Shown here piece after piece: positions 30,845 through 40,000 of a stretch of DNA of 42,300 nucleotides. Source of the DNA: Candidatus Indicimonas acetifermentans. Its GTDB lineage: Bacteria; Gemmatimonadota; Gemmatimonadetes; Palauibacterales; KS3-K002. Below the pieces are notes generated by a model that worked only from the letters and a program-made list of their open reading frames with translations, was not told the origin of the DNA and made no database searches. The translations under genes were made by a program, and so were the position numbers. The stretch lies in NCBI GenBank assembly GCA_947581815.1, contig CANPVX010000004.1:1-42300 (forward strand). The letters run 5' to 3'. How positions within the stretch are numbered: position 1 is the first letter of the stretch; each line of letters starts with the position of its first letter.

Positions 30845-31780
30845 CTACTCGACGATGACTTTCTCCAGTCTGTAGTTGGAGGGATCGACCGCGCGGCCGT
30901 TCAGTCGCACCTCGTAGTGGACGTGAGGTCCACGGGCCAGCCCGGTGCTGCCCACGGCGGCAAGCACATCACCGCGGCGCACCTCATCACCCACGCGAAC
31001 TTTCAGGCTCTTCTGGTTGTGGGCGTAGCGCGTTTTCATTCCGCCGCCGTGATTGATCTCGACCGTGTAGCCGAAGCCCGGCCTCCAACCGGCATACGTC
31101 ACTACGCCATCGGCGGTGGCCATGACGGGCGTGCCGGAGGGCGCCGAGATATCGATTCCTTCATGCGGGCGACGAACGTTGAGGAGAGGATGCCAGCGGC
31201 TGCGGCTGAAGCTGGAGCTGAGCCAGCCCCGAACCGGATCGATGGAAGGGAGATTCGTGAGCTCGTCGCGACGCGTTTCCATCGCCCGCGTCGCCTCTTC
31301 TAGACTGACGCCCAGAAGGTTGGCCTGCCGAAGCAGGCGGTTGAGGTCCGTCGATGCGTCGAAGACTTCTTCGCTCAGGGCCGGGTTGATGCCGAAGAGC
31401 GGCTGGCTCTCCAACGAGCTGCTGCCCGGGCCACCGATACCCACCTGTCGCACCTCGCTGTCGATATCGGGAATCCCTGCCAGAAGCCTGTAGCGCCGAT
31501 CGCGCTCCGACATCGCAGCCAGCGATTGTGTGAGTTGGTCGACCGTCTGCTCCATCTCATCTAGGCTGGCAACCAGCTCGACGTTCTCGGCCTTGAGAAG
31601 TTCGGCTTTAACAAGATCTCCCAGTTTCAGCAGTAGGGCGCCTGACGCGAGAACGATAAACAGCAAAACAGCGGCGACGCTGCCCGCGACGTAGCGCAGG
31701 GCACGTTGAGTAACGTGCAGCGACCGCGCAGGCTGCGACGGATCGCTGATGACCAGAAATGTTAAACGATCTCGTTTCAT
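30845..31780 (-). CDS. Membrane-anchored M23 (LytM) metallopeptidase
   Basis: A 311-residue cell-wall peptidase or regulator of peptidoglycan hydrolysis. It begins MKRDRLTFLVISD, with one transmembrane helix at about 28-50 (VAGSVAAVLLFIVLASGALL), then a coiled coil (about 60-110) in the periplasm, then a C-terminal LytM domain. Zinc-site motifs are intact: RPHEGIDISAPSGTPV near 205 (first His and the Asp) and GPHVHYEVRLNG near 280 (HxH). With all ligands present it should be catalytic, not a degenerate EnvC-type activator. I chose the ATG at 31780; the upstream ORF extension lacks protein-like character. Terminator at 30792. Confidence 0.9.
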   Translation of the reverse strand: MKRDRLTFLVISDPSQPARSLHVTQRALRYVAGSVAAVLLFIVLASGALLLKLGDLVKAELLKAENVELVASLDEMEQTVDQLTQSLAAMSERDRRYRLLAGIPDIDSEVRQVGIGGPGSSSLESQPLFGINPALSEEVFDASTDLNRLLRQANLLGVSLEEATRAMETRRDELTNLPSIDPVRGWLSSSFSRSRWHPLLNVRRPHEGIDISAPSGTPVMATADGVVTYAGWRPGFGYTVEINHGGGMKTRYAHNQKSLKVRVGDEVRRGDVLAAVGSTGLARGPHVHYEVRLNGRAVDPSNYRLEKVIVE

Positions 31781-32252
31781 CTCGCCCGATTCGCGAGTTA
31801 GACCCGGGCGCCATTCGCTAGTAGGAGCGAAGTAGCTTCCCAAAGGGCGCCTGTGTGCGCGCCAAAACGATAAAACGGCAAGGTACTTTAGAGAGGGCGG
31901 CACACGATAATGTCGTAAGCCCGGGAGGTCAAGGCCTCTAGCCCGTACCGAGGCGCGAATTGAACGGTGCAAGCTCTGTTCCGATGGGGGGGTATATCGC
32001 ATAACTCTTTGAACGGTCTTGGCTTGTAGCTACCGGGGGGGACCCGGAAATCGCCCGGCAAGGGTGCAATTTTTATCGGCCGGCGAAAGGTTTTCCCTCC
32101 AAAATCCGACCCGCCGGACACCTGCGCCACACCGGACTTGCGGGTAGTGTTCGGGTACCCCTCCAAACGCGAAGTTGCAGGCTGCAGACCCACGCCTGAG
32201 CGGCTAGCCCCAGGACAACTTAAACGTGTGTACTGTATGGTATTTGCGGCCA
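31781..32252. other. 472-base gap upstream of the M23 peptidase gene
   Basis: No convincing gene. A 121-codon minus-strand ORF (32252 to 31888) spans most of it, but its codon use is unlike its neighbours and it resembles nothing. Features seen: a G7 run at 31986-31992 and a G7 run at 32035-32041, both G on the plus strand, the motif ACCGTTCAA (minus strand) twice about 50 bases apart, and short hairpins such as GAGG(C)CTTG(A)CCTC near 31925-31938. It may be a long leader of the M23 gene or hold a small RNA. I see no defined promoter, known riboswitch or tRNA. Confidence 0.5.
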
Positions 32253-33491
32253 TCATTGGCGGCGGGTCACCAGAGAATCTGCGACGATACGCGCGCCGGT
32301 CCCGGGAAAATCGAGGGCGCTCAGCGAGTCGATGAGCGCGGCTCCGCGGTGGTCCGGGTCGGCCGCGACGATACCCGGCGGCACCTGAAAGGCGGAGCGC
32401 AGCACCGCGGCGGTGACACGACCTTCCCTGTCCAGCGTCACGCAGGCGATCGCACCGATGTTCGAGGGCTCGCTGAGGTTGAAGGGGCCGTAAGTCAGCG
32501 TGTTCCCGAGAGAGTAAAGGACGAGCGCGTCGCCGACCCATTCTACGGCGCGCAGAACGTGCGGGCCGTGTCCCACGACGAGGGAAGCGCCGGCCTCTAC
32601 CGCGGCGTGGGCGAAGGCGACGGAGTTGCCTCGATCCTCCCCGAACATCTGCTCCGCCTCGTTAGGCGTTCTCTGAGCGTCTCCACCTTCCGCACCCATG
32701 TGCATCGTCACGACAACTCGCGGCGAGTGGCGGGCGGCCCGCGCAACGTGCCTTCGCACCGCTGCCAGATCCCGCGGGTCGGGCCCGGCGACGAAGGGGC
32801 TGAAGCCGAGGATGGCCACGGTATCGCCAGCGGGGGAAGGGACAAGCGTCGCCAGCGTGTCCGTCCCCGTGACGTGGACGCCCGCCTGGCGCAGGTGGTC
32901 GATGGTGGCGCCGTAGCCGGCGATCCCCGCATCGAGGGCGTGATTGTTGGCTACGTTGCCGACCACGCTGGCGGGCTCCGCGAAGCGTCTGAGCGCGGCA
33001 GCCGTGCTCACGGGCTGGCGGAAGGCGTAGCAGCGGGTCGAGCCGGGGCGGCATTTCGCCGGCGCGGGCCCGGCGCCGATCGCGCCTTCGATGTTGAGCA
33101 ATACTATGTCCGAATCATCGACCAGGGGGCGCAGCGGGGAAAGAAGCTCGTTAGGGTCGGGGAATGGGACCACGTAGTAACCGACGCGTTGGCTGGCTCG
33201 CCCCGCCCACAAAGTGTCCAGGTTGTTCCCGATGAGGACGTCGCCGCCGGCGCAGATGCGCAGGTCAGGCGGCGGCTCAACCGAGATCGCGAGACTATCG
33301 ACTGCGAGCTGCGAGTCTGCAGGCGCGGGCTCCTCCTCAGGGGGGGGGGCCGGTTCGCCGGGCTGCGGCTCGACCGGCGGCGTCTCTGGCTTCGCGGGCT
33401 CCGGGGCCTCGGGGGCCTCGCTGACCGCCCCGCCACAGCCTGTCAAAAGCAGGAGCAGCGTGGTGACGACGGCGGCGGCGGAGATCCTCAC
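32253..33491 (-). CDS. CapA-like (PGA_cap) metallophosphatase-fold lipoprotein
   Basis: A 412-residue lipoprotein. Signal VRISAAAVVTTLLLLLTGCGG has the lipobox LLTGC. A 45-residue Pro/Glu/Ala linker follows. The CapA domain (PF09587) then shows ICAGGDVLIGNN, SDIVLLNIEGAIG, VVGNVANNHALDAG, VVVTMHMGAEG, GHGPHVLRAVEW and LVLYSLGN, which line up with the metal-binding sites of calcineurin-like phosphatases. Family members polymerise or process poly-gamma-glutamate or act on surface polysaccharides, but the exact reaction is unknown. The GTG at 33491 follows metG's stop by 13 bases, so it is probably in the same transcript. A C10 homopolymer in the linker could switch it on and off. Confidence 0.83.
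   Translation of the reverse strand: MRISAAAVVTTLLLLLTGCGGAVSEAPEAPEPAKPETPPVEPQPGEPAPPPEEEPAPADSQLAVDSLAISVEPPPDLRICAGGDVLIGNNLDTLWAGRASQRVGYYVVPFPDPNELLSPLRPLVDDSDIVLLNIEGAIGAGPAPAKCRPGSTRCYAFRQPVSTAAALRRFAEPASVVGNVANNHALDAGIAGYGATIDHLRQAGVHVTGTDTLATLVPSPAGDTVAILGFSPFVAGPDPRDLAAVRRHVARAARHSPRVVVTMHMGAEGGDAQRTPNEAEQMFGEDRGNSVAFAHAAVEAGASLVVGHGPHVLRAVEWVGDALVLYSLGNTLTYGPFNLSEPSNIGAIACVTLDREGRVTAAVLRSAFQVPPGIVAADPDHRGAALIDSLSALDFPGTGARIVADSLVTRRQ
33340..33349. repeat. C10 homopolymer in the CapA-like gene
   Basis: Ten consecutive G on the plus strand, C on the coding strand, in the Pro-rich linker (PAPPPEEE). A one-base slip would shift the frame before the catalytic domain. Confidence 0.88.
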
Positions 33492-33504
33492 TCGGCAGAA
33501 CGGC

Positions 33505-35007
33505 TTACCTGCTGTCCGCCTTCGGGAACAGAACGGCCTCACAGTGAACGGTATTGGCCGCCAGGTCCAACTCGCGGTAGGCGTCGAGGGAGCTGGGCTC
33601 TCGGTCACACCCGAGAGCCTGCCAAAGCGCCGCACATTTCTCGGGCATGAAGGGGCTGAGGAGGATGGCGAGCCGCGCGAGCGTCCGGGCGAGGCCAGCC
33701 AGTACGCGATCGAGGTCCGCGCTCAGCGAATCATCCTTGGCGAGCTTCCAGGGCGCCTGCTCCTCGATGAAGACGTTCGCGGCGCTCGCCAGCTCCATGG
33801 CGGCCGCGGCGCCCTCACGGAGCAGGTAACGGTCCATGGCGCTTCGATAAGCAGCCAGAGTCTCCAGGGCTTTCTTATCGAGTGAGGTCTGGGCGCCGCT
33901 GGGAACGACGCCGGCGCGGTACTTGGTGATCATGGCCAGCGCGCGGTTGGCCAAGTTCCCCAGGTCGTTGGCGAGGTCGGCGTTGTACCGTTCGTCGAAG
34001 CGCTTCCAGCTGAAATCGCCATCGCCCGTCCAGGGTATCTCGCGCAACAGGAAGTAGCGGAGCGCATCGGGCCCGTGGCGCTCCTCGGCGGTCTCGAGTG
34101 TGACCGGCGCGTCGCTGGATTTGGACAGCTTGCGGCCTTCCCAGTTGACGTAGCCATGGGCCCAAACCGTGGTCGGAAGCTCGACGCCAGCGGCCATGAG
34201 CATGGCCGGCCACATGATGCAGTGGAAGCGGGTGATCCCCTTTCCGATGACGTGGAGCTCCGCCGGCCACCAGTCCCGGTACCCATCGGCCGGGAAACCG
34301 GTGCCCGACAGGTAGTTGATCACGGCATCGTACCAGACGTAGACGACGTGCTCGGTATCGCCGGGGAAGGGGATCCCCCAGCCGCGCTGGTGCCGCGACA
34401 TGGATACGTCCTGTAGGCCTTCTTTGAGGACGTTGAGGATCTCGTTGCGGCGGATATCCGGCTGCACGAATTCCGGGTGATCGTCGAGCAGTTTCAGCAG
34501 AGAATCGTTGAAGGCGGAGAGTTTGAAGAAGTAGTTGTCTTCCTTGGTCCAGGTGATCTCGCGGTGCGGGTGCTCAGGGCAGCGGCCGTTGGCGAGGTCT
34601 TTCTCCTGTTTGAACTCTTCGCAGCGCTCGCAGTAGTACCCTTCGTAAGTCCCTCTATATATGTAGCCCGCCTTGCGGGTCCGCTCGATCATCTCCGTAA
34701 CGGCTCGGGTGTGGCGAGGCTCGGTCGTGCGGATGAAATCATCGTTGCTGATGTGGAGCCGGTCCCAGTGGTCTGAGAAGATGCCGGCGATGCGATCGAC
34801 CCACGCGGTCGGGGTCAGGCCCGCCTCCTCGGCGGGCTGAAGGATCGTCTGGGAGTTTTCATCCATACCGATGGCGAATCGCACATCATCGCCGCAGAGG
34901 CGCCGGTAGCGGGCGATCGCGTCGGCACCGATCTTCTCGAGGGCGTGGCCCAGGTGCGGGTCGCCGTTTGAGTAGTCTATAGCTGTGGTGATATAGAAGC
35001 GGGGCAA
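33505..35007 (-). CDS. metG: Methionyl-tRNA synthetase
   Basis: Charges initiator and elongator tRNA-Met. 500 residues: the catalytic Rossmann and anticodon domains only, with no C-terminal EMAP-type tRNA-binding domain. HIGH appears as HLGH at 18-21 and KMSKS as KLSKSSD near 293. A single zinc knuckle is in YYCERCEEF ... CPEH (about 125-148), with three Cys and one His visible. The start is a TTG at 35005-35007 with GAGGT about eight bases upstream, and the gene begins 10 bases after ricT's stop. CapA-like gene follows. Order dnaE-accA-ricT-metG suggests one housekeeping transcript. Confidence 0.95.
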   Translation of the reverse strand: MPRFYITTAIDYSNGDPHLGHALEKIGADAIARYRRLCGDDVRFAIGMDENSQTILQPAEEAGLTPTAWVDRIAGIFSDHWDRLHISNDDFIRTTEPRHTRAVTEMIERTRKAGYIYRGTYEGYYCERCEEFKQEKDLANGRCPEHPHREITWTKEDNYFFKLSAFNDSLLKLLDDHPEFVQPDIRRNEILNVLKEGLQDVSMSRHQRGWGIPFPGDTEHVVYVWYDAVINYLSGTGFPADGYRDWWPAELHVIGKGITRFHCIMWPAMLMAAGVELPTTVWAHGYVNWEGRKLSKSSDAPVTLETAEERHGPDALRYFLLREIPWTGDGDFSWKRFDERYNADLANDLGNLANRALAMITKYRAGVVPSGAQTSLDKKALETLAAYRSAMDRYLLREGAAAAMELASAANVFIEEQAPWKLAKDDSLSADLDRVLAGLARTLARLAILLSPFMPEKCAALWQALGCDREPSSLDAYRELDLAANTVHCEAVLFPKADSR

Positions 35008-35017
35008 CTACAGGACC

Positions 35018-35965
35018 TCATGTCTTGTTGTCGCGGGCCTCTGCGATCTCGCGTTTGAGCTCTTCAAGCGGCACCGTCCTGAGCGCCCCCGACTCCGCAC
35101 GAAGCGTCACTCTCTCGGCGAAGATGTTGATCGATTCCACTATTTCGGTGCCCAGCGACGTCGGGAGCTGCCGGTTCACTTTCGGGAATCGCTTTCTGGT
35201 CTGCACGTAGAAGTCGTGCTCGTAGCGAAGCGAGCACATCAACCGGCCGCACGCTCCGGAGATCTGAGAGGGGTTCAGCGAGAGGTTCTGGTCTTTCGCC
35301 AGCTGCAGCGTCACCGGTTTGAGCTCCGGAAGCCAGTTGGAAGAGCAGAGCTCCCGGCCGCAGCGCCCGATTCCGTCCAAGCGTTTCGCTTCGTCGCGCA
35401 CGCCGATCTGTTTCAGCTCGATGCGCGTGCGGTACCTCTTGGCCAGGCTGCGGACCAGCACTCTGAAGTCCACCCGCTTGTCGGCAGTGAAGTAGATGAT
35501 GAGCTTGTTGCGATCCCACTGCCACTCGGTGTCGCTGATCTTCATCTTGAGGTTGTGCTCTGTGACCATCTCGCGCACTTGGCGGCGGATGTCATCTTCC
35601 TCGTCACGGAGCTTGATCCCGCGCTCGACATCGATGGGGGCCGCGCGGCGCAGCACACGCGCCGTGGGAAGGTTGGCTTCGTTGCATCCGTCGCAGGCGG
35701 CGCACTTCTTCTTGGCGAGCTCGCCGAGGGAGGTCACGATGCCGAGGTCTTGGCCGCGATCGGCCTCGACCACCACGTACTCGAGGCGATGCAGCGGCGG
35801 AGTGGTATAAGATGTGAAGAACTCCCGACGCTTGCCTTTGAAACGCACCTCGGTGATCTGGGGGTCGGAACCTCGGCGTGCTGCCGGCTGCGGAGCAGAC
35901 GGCGGCGCCGGTGCGACGCCGGTCTCCAGCGGAGGCGCTTCGGTGGCCGCGGCTCTCTCGCTCAC
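35018..35965 (-). CDS. ricT: PSP1-domain protein RicT (YaaT)
   Basis: A 315-residue PSP1/YaaT-family protein. In Bacillus, RicT with RicA and RicF affects RNase Y-dependent mRNA processing; in other bacteria its role is less defined. A poorly conserved N-terminus (SERAAATEAPPLETG) precedes ITEVRFKGKRREFF. The conserved core has KKKCAACDGCNEANLPTARV and, near 225-275, GRCGRELCSSNWLPELKPVTL and GACGRLMCSLRYEHDFY. The Cys pairs would hold an iron-sulfur or zinc site. The GTG start overlaps the accA stop (GTGA). A G10 run lies just upstream and controls the frame relation between the two genes. Confidence 0.88.
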   Translation of the reverse strand: MSERAAATEAPPLETGVAPAPPSAPQPAARRGSDPQITEVRFKGKRREFFTSYTTPPLHRLEYVVVEADRGQDLGIVTSLGELAKKKCAACDGCNEANLPTARVLRRAAPIDVERGIKLRDEEDDIRRQVREMVTEHNLKMKISDTEWQWDRNKLIIYFTADKRVDFRVLVRSLAKRYRTRIELKQIGVRDEAKRLDGIGRCGRELCSSNWLPELKPVTLQLAKDQNLSLNPSQISGACGRLMCSLRYEHDFYVQTRKRFPKVNRQLPTSLGTEIVESINIFAERVTLRAESGALRTVPLEELKREIAEARDNKT

Positions 35966-36927
35966 TCGCCCCCCCCCCACACCCCCATCGCGCGGAATTT
36001 CTCGTAGCGTCCTTGGAGTAGCTGGTCCACGGGGAGGGAGCGGAGTTCGTCCAGATTGCGCTGGAGCGCTTCCGAGAGGATCTCGGCGGCGCCATCCCAA
36101 TCGGTGTGGGCGCCGCCCTTGGGTTCCTCGATCAGCTCGTCGATCACACCCAACCTCTTCAGGTCGGGAGCCGTCAGCTTGAGCGCCGCCGCAGCCTTAG
36201 AGCGGGCTTCCTCCGTGTTTTCCTTCCAGAGTATCGAGGCGCATCCTTCCGGCGAGATGACCGAGTAGATCGCGTGCTCGAGCATGATGATCCGGTCGCC
36301 GACGCTCAATCCTAGAGCGCCGCCGCTGCCGCCTTCACCGATGACGGCTACGAGGATCGGGGTCTCGATCAGCGACATCTCGAGAAGGTTGCGCGCGATC
36401 GCCTCAGACTGCCCGCGCTCTTCGGCCCCGATGCCCGGGTAAGCCGCCGGCGTATCGATCAACGAGATGATGGGCCGCCGGAACTTTTCGGCCTGGCGCA
36501 TCATGCGCAGAGCTTTCCGGTAACCCTCGGGGTGCATCATGGCGAAGTTGCGCTTCAGGTTCCCCTTCGTATTCCGACCCTTCTGTTGCGCGATCACCAT
36601 AACGGAGCGCTCAGCCAGGCGGCCCCAACCGGTGACGACGGCCGGGTCGTCGCGGAAGCCCCGATCGCCGTGAAGCTCGATGAAATCAGTGAAGATCCTC
36701 TCGATCATATCGAGCGAGTGCGGCCGTTGCTGGTGGCGGGCGATCTGGACCTGCTCAAGCGGCGTGACGTTTGCGTACGTCTCGGCCCGCAGCTCGGCCA
36801 AACGAGACTCCAGCTTCTTCAGCTCGGTTTCCACGTCGAGACCTCCCGAGCTAGCCATCTCCTTGAGCTTTCCGATCTGGGCGACGACGTCCCCGATCGA
36901 GCGCTCGAACTCTTCATGACTCGCCAT
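35962..36927 (-). CDS. accA: Acetyl-CoA carboxylase, carboxyltransferase subunit alpha
   Basis: With AccD, moves a carboxyl group from biotin to acetyl-CoA to make malonyl-CoA for fatty-acid synthesis. 321 residues, usual length. Typical segments: LEQVQIARHQQRPHSLDMIE near 60, FIELHGDRGFRDDPAVVTG, KRNFAMMHPEGYRKALRMM, LIDTPAAYPGIGAEERGQSEAIARN and VIGEGGSGGALGLSVGD, then ISPEGCASILWK. The C-terminus (GVWGGGE) is encoded through a G10 run. One extra G would join AccA in frame to RicT. A TTGACA at 36962-36967 lies upstream, without a clear -10 partner. Overlaps ricT by four bases. Confidence 0.95.
   Translation of the reverse strand: MASHEEFERSIGDVVAQIGKLKEMASSGGLDVETELKKLESRLAELRAETYANVTPLEQVQIARHQQRPHSLDMIERIFTDFIELHGDRGFRDDPAVVTGWGRLAERSVMVIAQQKGRNTKGNLKRNFAMMHPEGYRKALRMMRQAEKFRRPIISLIDTPAAYPGIGAEERGQSEAIARNLLEMSLIETPILVAVIGEGGSGGALGLSVGDRIIMLEHAIYSVISPEGCASILWKENTEEARSKAAAALKLTAPDLKRLGVIDELIEEPKGGAHTDWDGAAEILSEALQRNLDELRSLPVDQLLQGRYEKFRAMGVWGGGE
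35969..35978. repeat. G10 homopolymer at the accA/ricT junction
   Basis: Ten consecutive C on the plus strand (G on the coding strand) in the last codons of accA, four bases before ricT's GTG. As drawn, accA ends at TGA. Eleven G would fuse accA to ricT; nine would extend accA in a third frame that stays open until about 35604. Confidence 0.88.
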
Positions 36928-37030
36928 TCGATATCTACGAAATCACCAATACTGCAGGGCTTGTCAAGCTAAACCAACATCTACAAACACGATAAGATAA
37001 GCAGGCCGGTTCGGGACGGGCCAGGGCGGA

Positions 37031-40000
37031 TCAGGAAGCGGGCCTTTTCTCCGCCGGAACCAGGCGTACGCGGTCCTCGCCCAGTACGCGGCGCAGTTCG
37101 GCGAGGGTCCCGGGATTCGGCATGACCGAAAGGGCGCGCGATTGGAGACGCGGCGCGTCGCTTCCGCCGTTTTGCAGAGTGACTTGGAGAGCGGCCGGGC
37201 CGGGGTGGGCCTTGGCGACCTCGATGGCCTTCTCGAGGCGCTCGCCGCTCAGCTCGGCTTTGTCGCTCAGTTCGAGGCAGACGGCGACGCGGCCGCTGCT
37301 ATAGACATCGCCCAAGGGGATGACATCATCAAGAAAGAGGGGCGGTTCATTCTCGTCGCGGGTTCGGCCTGAGACGGCGCCGCGCATCAGAACGGGAACG
37401 CCGACCTGGGTCAGTTCCCGGTGCTTCGCCCACGCATCTCTGAAGGCGAGCGCCACGGCCGTCCCCTGATAGTCCTCGAACACCAAGCGCCCCCACTCTG
37501 AGCCGTCCTTGCGCGATATGCGCCTCTGGATCTCGGTGATTACGCAGGCTATCTCGACTTTGCGGTCCCGCTGCTCGAGCATCGTGACTGTGTTGGTGCG
37601 GCGCGCGTACAGGTCCACGAGATCGCGGTGAGCGTCGAGCGGGTGTCCCGATACGAAGAAGCCCACGAGTTCTTTCTCGCGGCGCAACTTCTCGGCCTCG
37701 CTCCACTCCGCGACGTCCGGCAGGCCCGGCTCGACGGCCCGATCTGCCCCCATCTCGTCGCCGCCGAAGAGATTGACCTGGCCGGATTCGCGCTCGCGCC
37801 GCAGGAACTGAGCCTCCCCAAGGATCCTCTCGAGGCCCTCAGCCATCGCGGCTCGCGCGCCGAGGCCGTCCAGCGCCCCGGCTCCGATGAGTGCTTCGAT
37901 GACGCGCTTGTTATTGAGGCGAAGATCGACCCGGCAGCAGAAGTCGAACAGCGAAGTGAAGGGCCCGCCGTTGGATCGAGCGGCGATCATCGAGCCGATG
38001 GCCGCGCGGCCGACACCTTTTATCGCACCCAAACTGAAGCGAATCGACGAATCCCCGACCACCGCGAACCTGTAGCGGGACTCGCTGACATCGGGCGGCA
38101 ACACCTCGAGCCCCAGCGTGCGGCAGTGGTTGATGTAGCCGACGACTTTGTCGGTGTTGCCGATCTCGGCGGAGAGGAGCGCGGCCATGAAGTCAGCCGG
38201 ATAATGGTACTTCAGCCAGGCCGTGCGATAGGAGATCATGGCGTAGGCGGCCGCGTGGGCTTTGGGGAAGCCGTAGCGACCGAACGTTTCCAGCAGCGAC
38301 GCGACGTGCTCGGCGACTTTTTTCGACACGCCCTGCTCGGTCGCCCGCTTCACGAACCGCTCCAGCTCCCGTCGAATCAGTGGGGGATCTTTCTTCCCTA
38401 CGGCTTTACGGAGCACATCGGCTTCCGCCATCGTGAAGCCGGCCATGGCGTTGGCGACCCGCATCACCTGCTCTTGATAGGTGATGACGCCGTGGGTGGG
38501 CTTGAGAATCTCCTCCAAGCTCTCGTGGGGATAGCTGACCGGCTCGTCGCCGCGCTTGCGCCGGATATAGACGTCGGTCATCCCGGAGTCGAGCGTGCCG
38601 GGCCGGATCAGGGCATTGACCGCGATGAGATCGTCGAAACGATCGCAGCGCATCGCACGCAGCTTGTCGGTACCCAGTGTCGACTCGAACTGGAACACGC
38701 CGGCGGTCGAGCCGCTGGCGAGCATCGCGTAAACCTCTGGATCGTCCAGACCGATCGCGTCCCAGTCGATGTCGACGCCATGGCGCTCGCGGATCATGTC
38801 CACTGCGTCGTGGATGACCGTGAGGGTCCTGAGGCCGAGGAAATCGAACTTGAGCATCCCCGCCTTCTCGAGGCTCACCATGTCGTACTGGGTGATGACG
38901 AGGCTGCCGTTGGCGGGCTGCGTCGCCGACACGCCGGCGGAGGCCGCGGCGCGGGTGGCGTTCATCGTTGGGACGTAGTCCGAGAGAGGTCCCGGGGCGA
39001 TCACGACGCCGGCCGCGTGGACGGAGGTGTGGCGGCGGAGGCCCTCCAGGGTCTTACCGTAGTCGAGGAGCTCTCTGTAGCGGGGATCCTCTTCATAGAG
39101 AGTCTGTAGCTCGTCCACTCGCTCGATGGCGTCGGTGAGGGTGAGCGAGTAGCCGGGCGAGCTGGGAATCAGCTTCGCAACGCGATCGGTCTCCGCCGGA
39201 GTGAAGCCGAGCGTCCGACCTACGTCTCGCACGACGGCGCGCGACTGCATCGTCCCGAAGGTGATGATCTGACCCACCGAATCGGGTCCGTACTTCTCGC
39301 GCACGTAGTCGATGATTTCGCCGCGCCGCTCGTAGCAGAAGTCGACGTCGATGTCGGGCATCGAGATCCGCGCTGGATTCAGGAAGCGCTCGAAGATCAG
39401 ATCGAAGCGCAAGGGATCGATGTCGGTGATTTTAAGCGCGTAGGCGACGAGCGATCCGGCCGCCGAGCCGCGACCCGGGCCCACCGGTACGCCGAGCTCT
39501 CGCGCGGCGCGAATGAAGTCCCACACGATCAAGAAGTAGCCGCTGTAGCCCAGACTTGTGATCACGTCCAGCTCGTGGTCGAGCCGCTCGTCCACCTCCG
39601 CCGATAGCTCCTCGCCGTAGCGCTCGTGGGCGCCGCGGATCGCGAGATCTCGTAGCAGAGCGCCCTCTGACTCGTAGCCCTCGGGCCGTGGGAATGCTGG
39701 CAGGTGCACGCTCTCCTCGAATTCCACGTCGCAGAGCTCCGCGACCGCGAGCGTGTTCTCCAGCAGTTCGGGCCGGCCCGGGAAGGCTTCCTCCATCTCG
39801 GAGGCCGACTTGAAGTAGCTTTCTTGGCCGTAGAATTTCAGCCGTTTGGGATCGCTGCGATCTTTGCCGGTGCCGATGCAGAGGAGTATGTCGTGCGCAT
39901 CGGCGTCTTCCCGTCGCAGATAGTGGGCGTCGTTGGTGGCGAGCGCGGGTAGTCCCAGCTCTTCGGCGAGCTGGAAGATGCCTTCGGTGACCTCTGCCTG

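Noticed and set aside
31981-32160. c-di-AMP (ydaO) riboswitch before a cell-wall peptidase
   Set aside because: Some GC-rich blocks look similar on the plus strand, but that strand has no downstream gene there, and the conserved CCGACAGCUAACC core is missing.
31888-32541. Minus-strand ORF through the 31781-32252 gap
   Set aside because: Overlaps the CapA-like gene in another frame; in the gap its codon use is unlike neighbours and it shows no domain.
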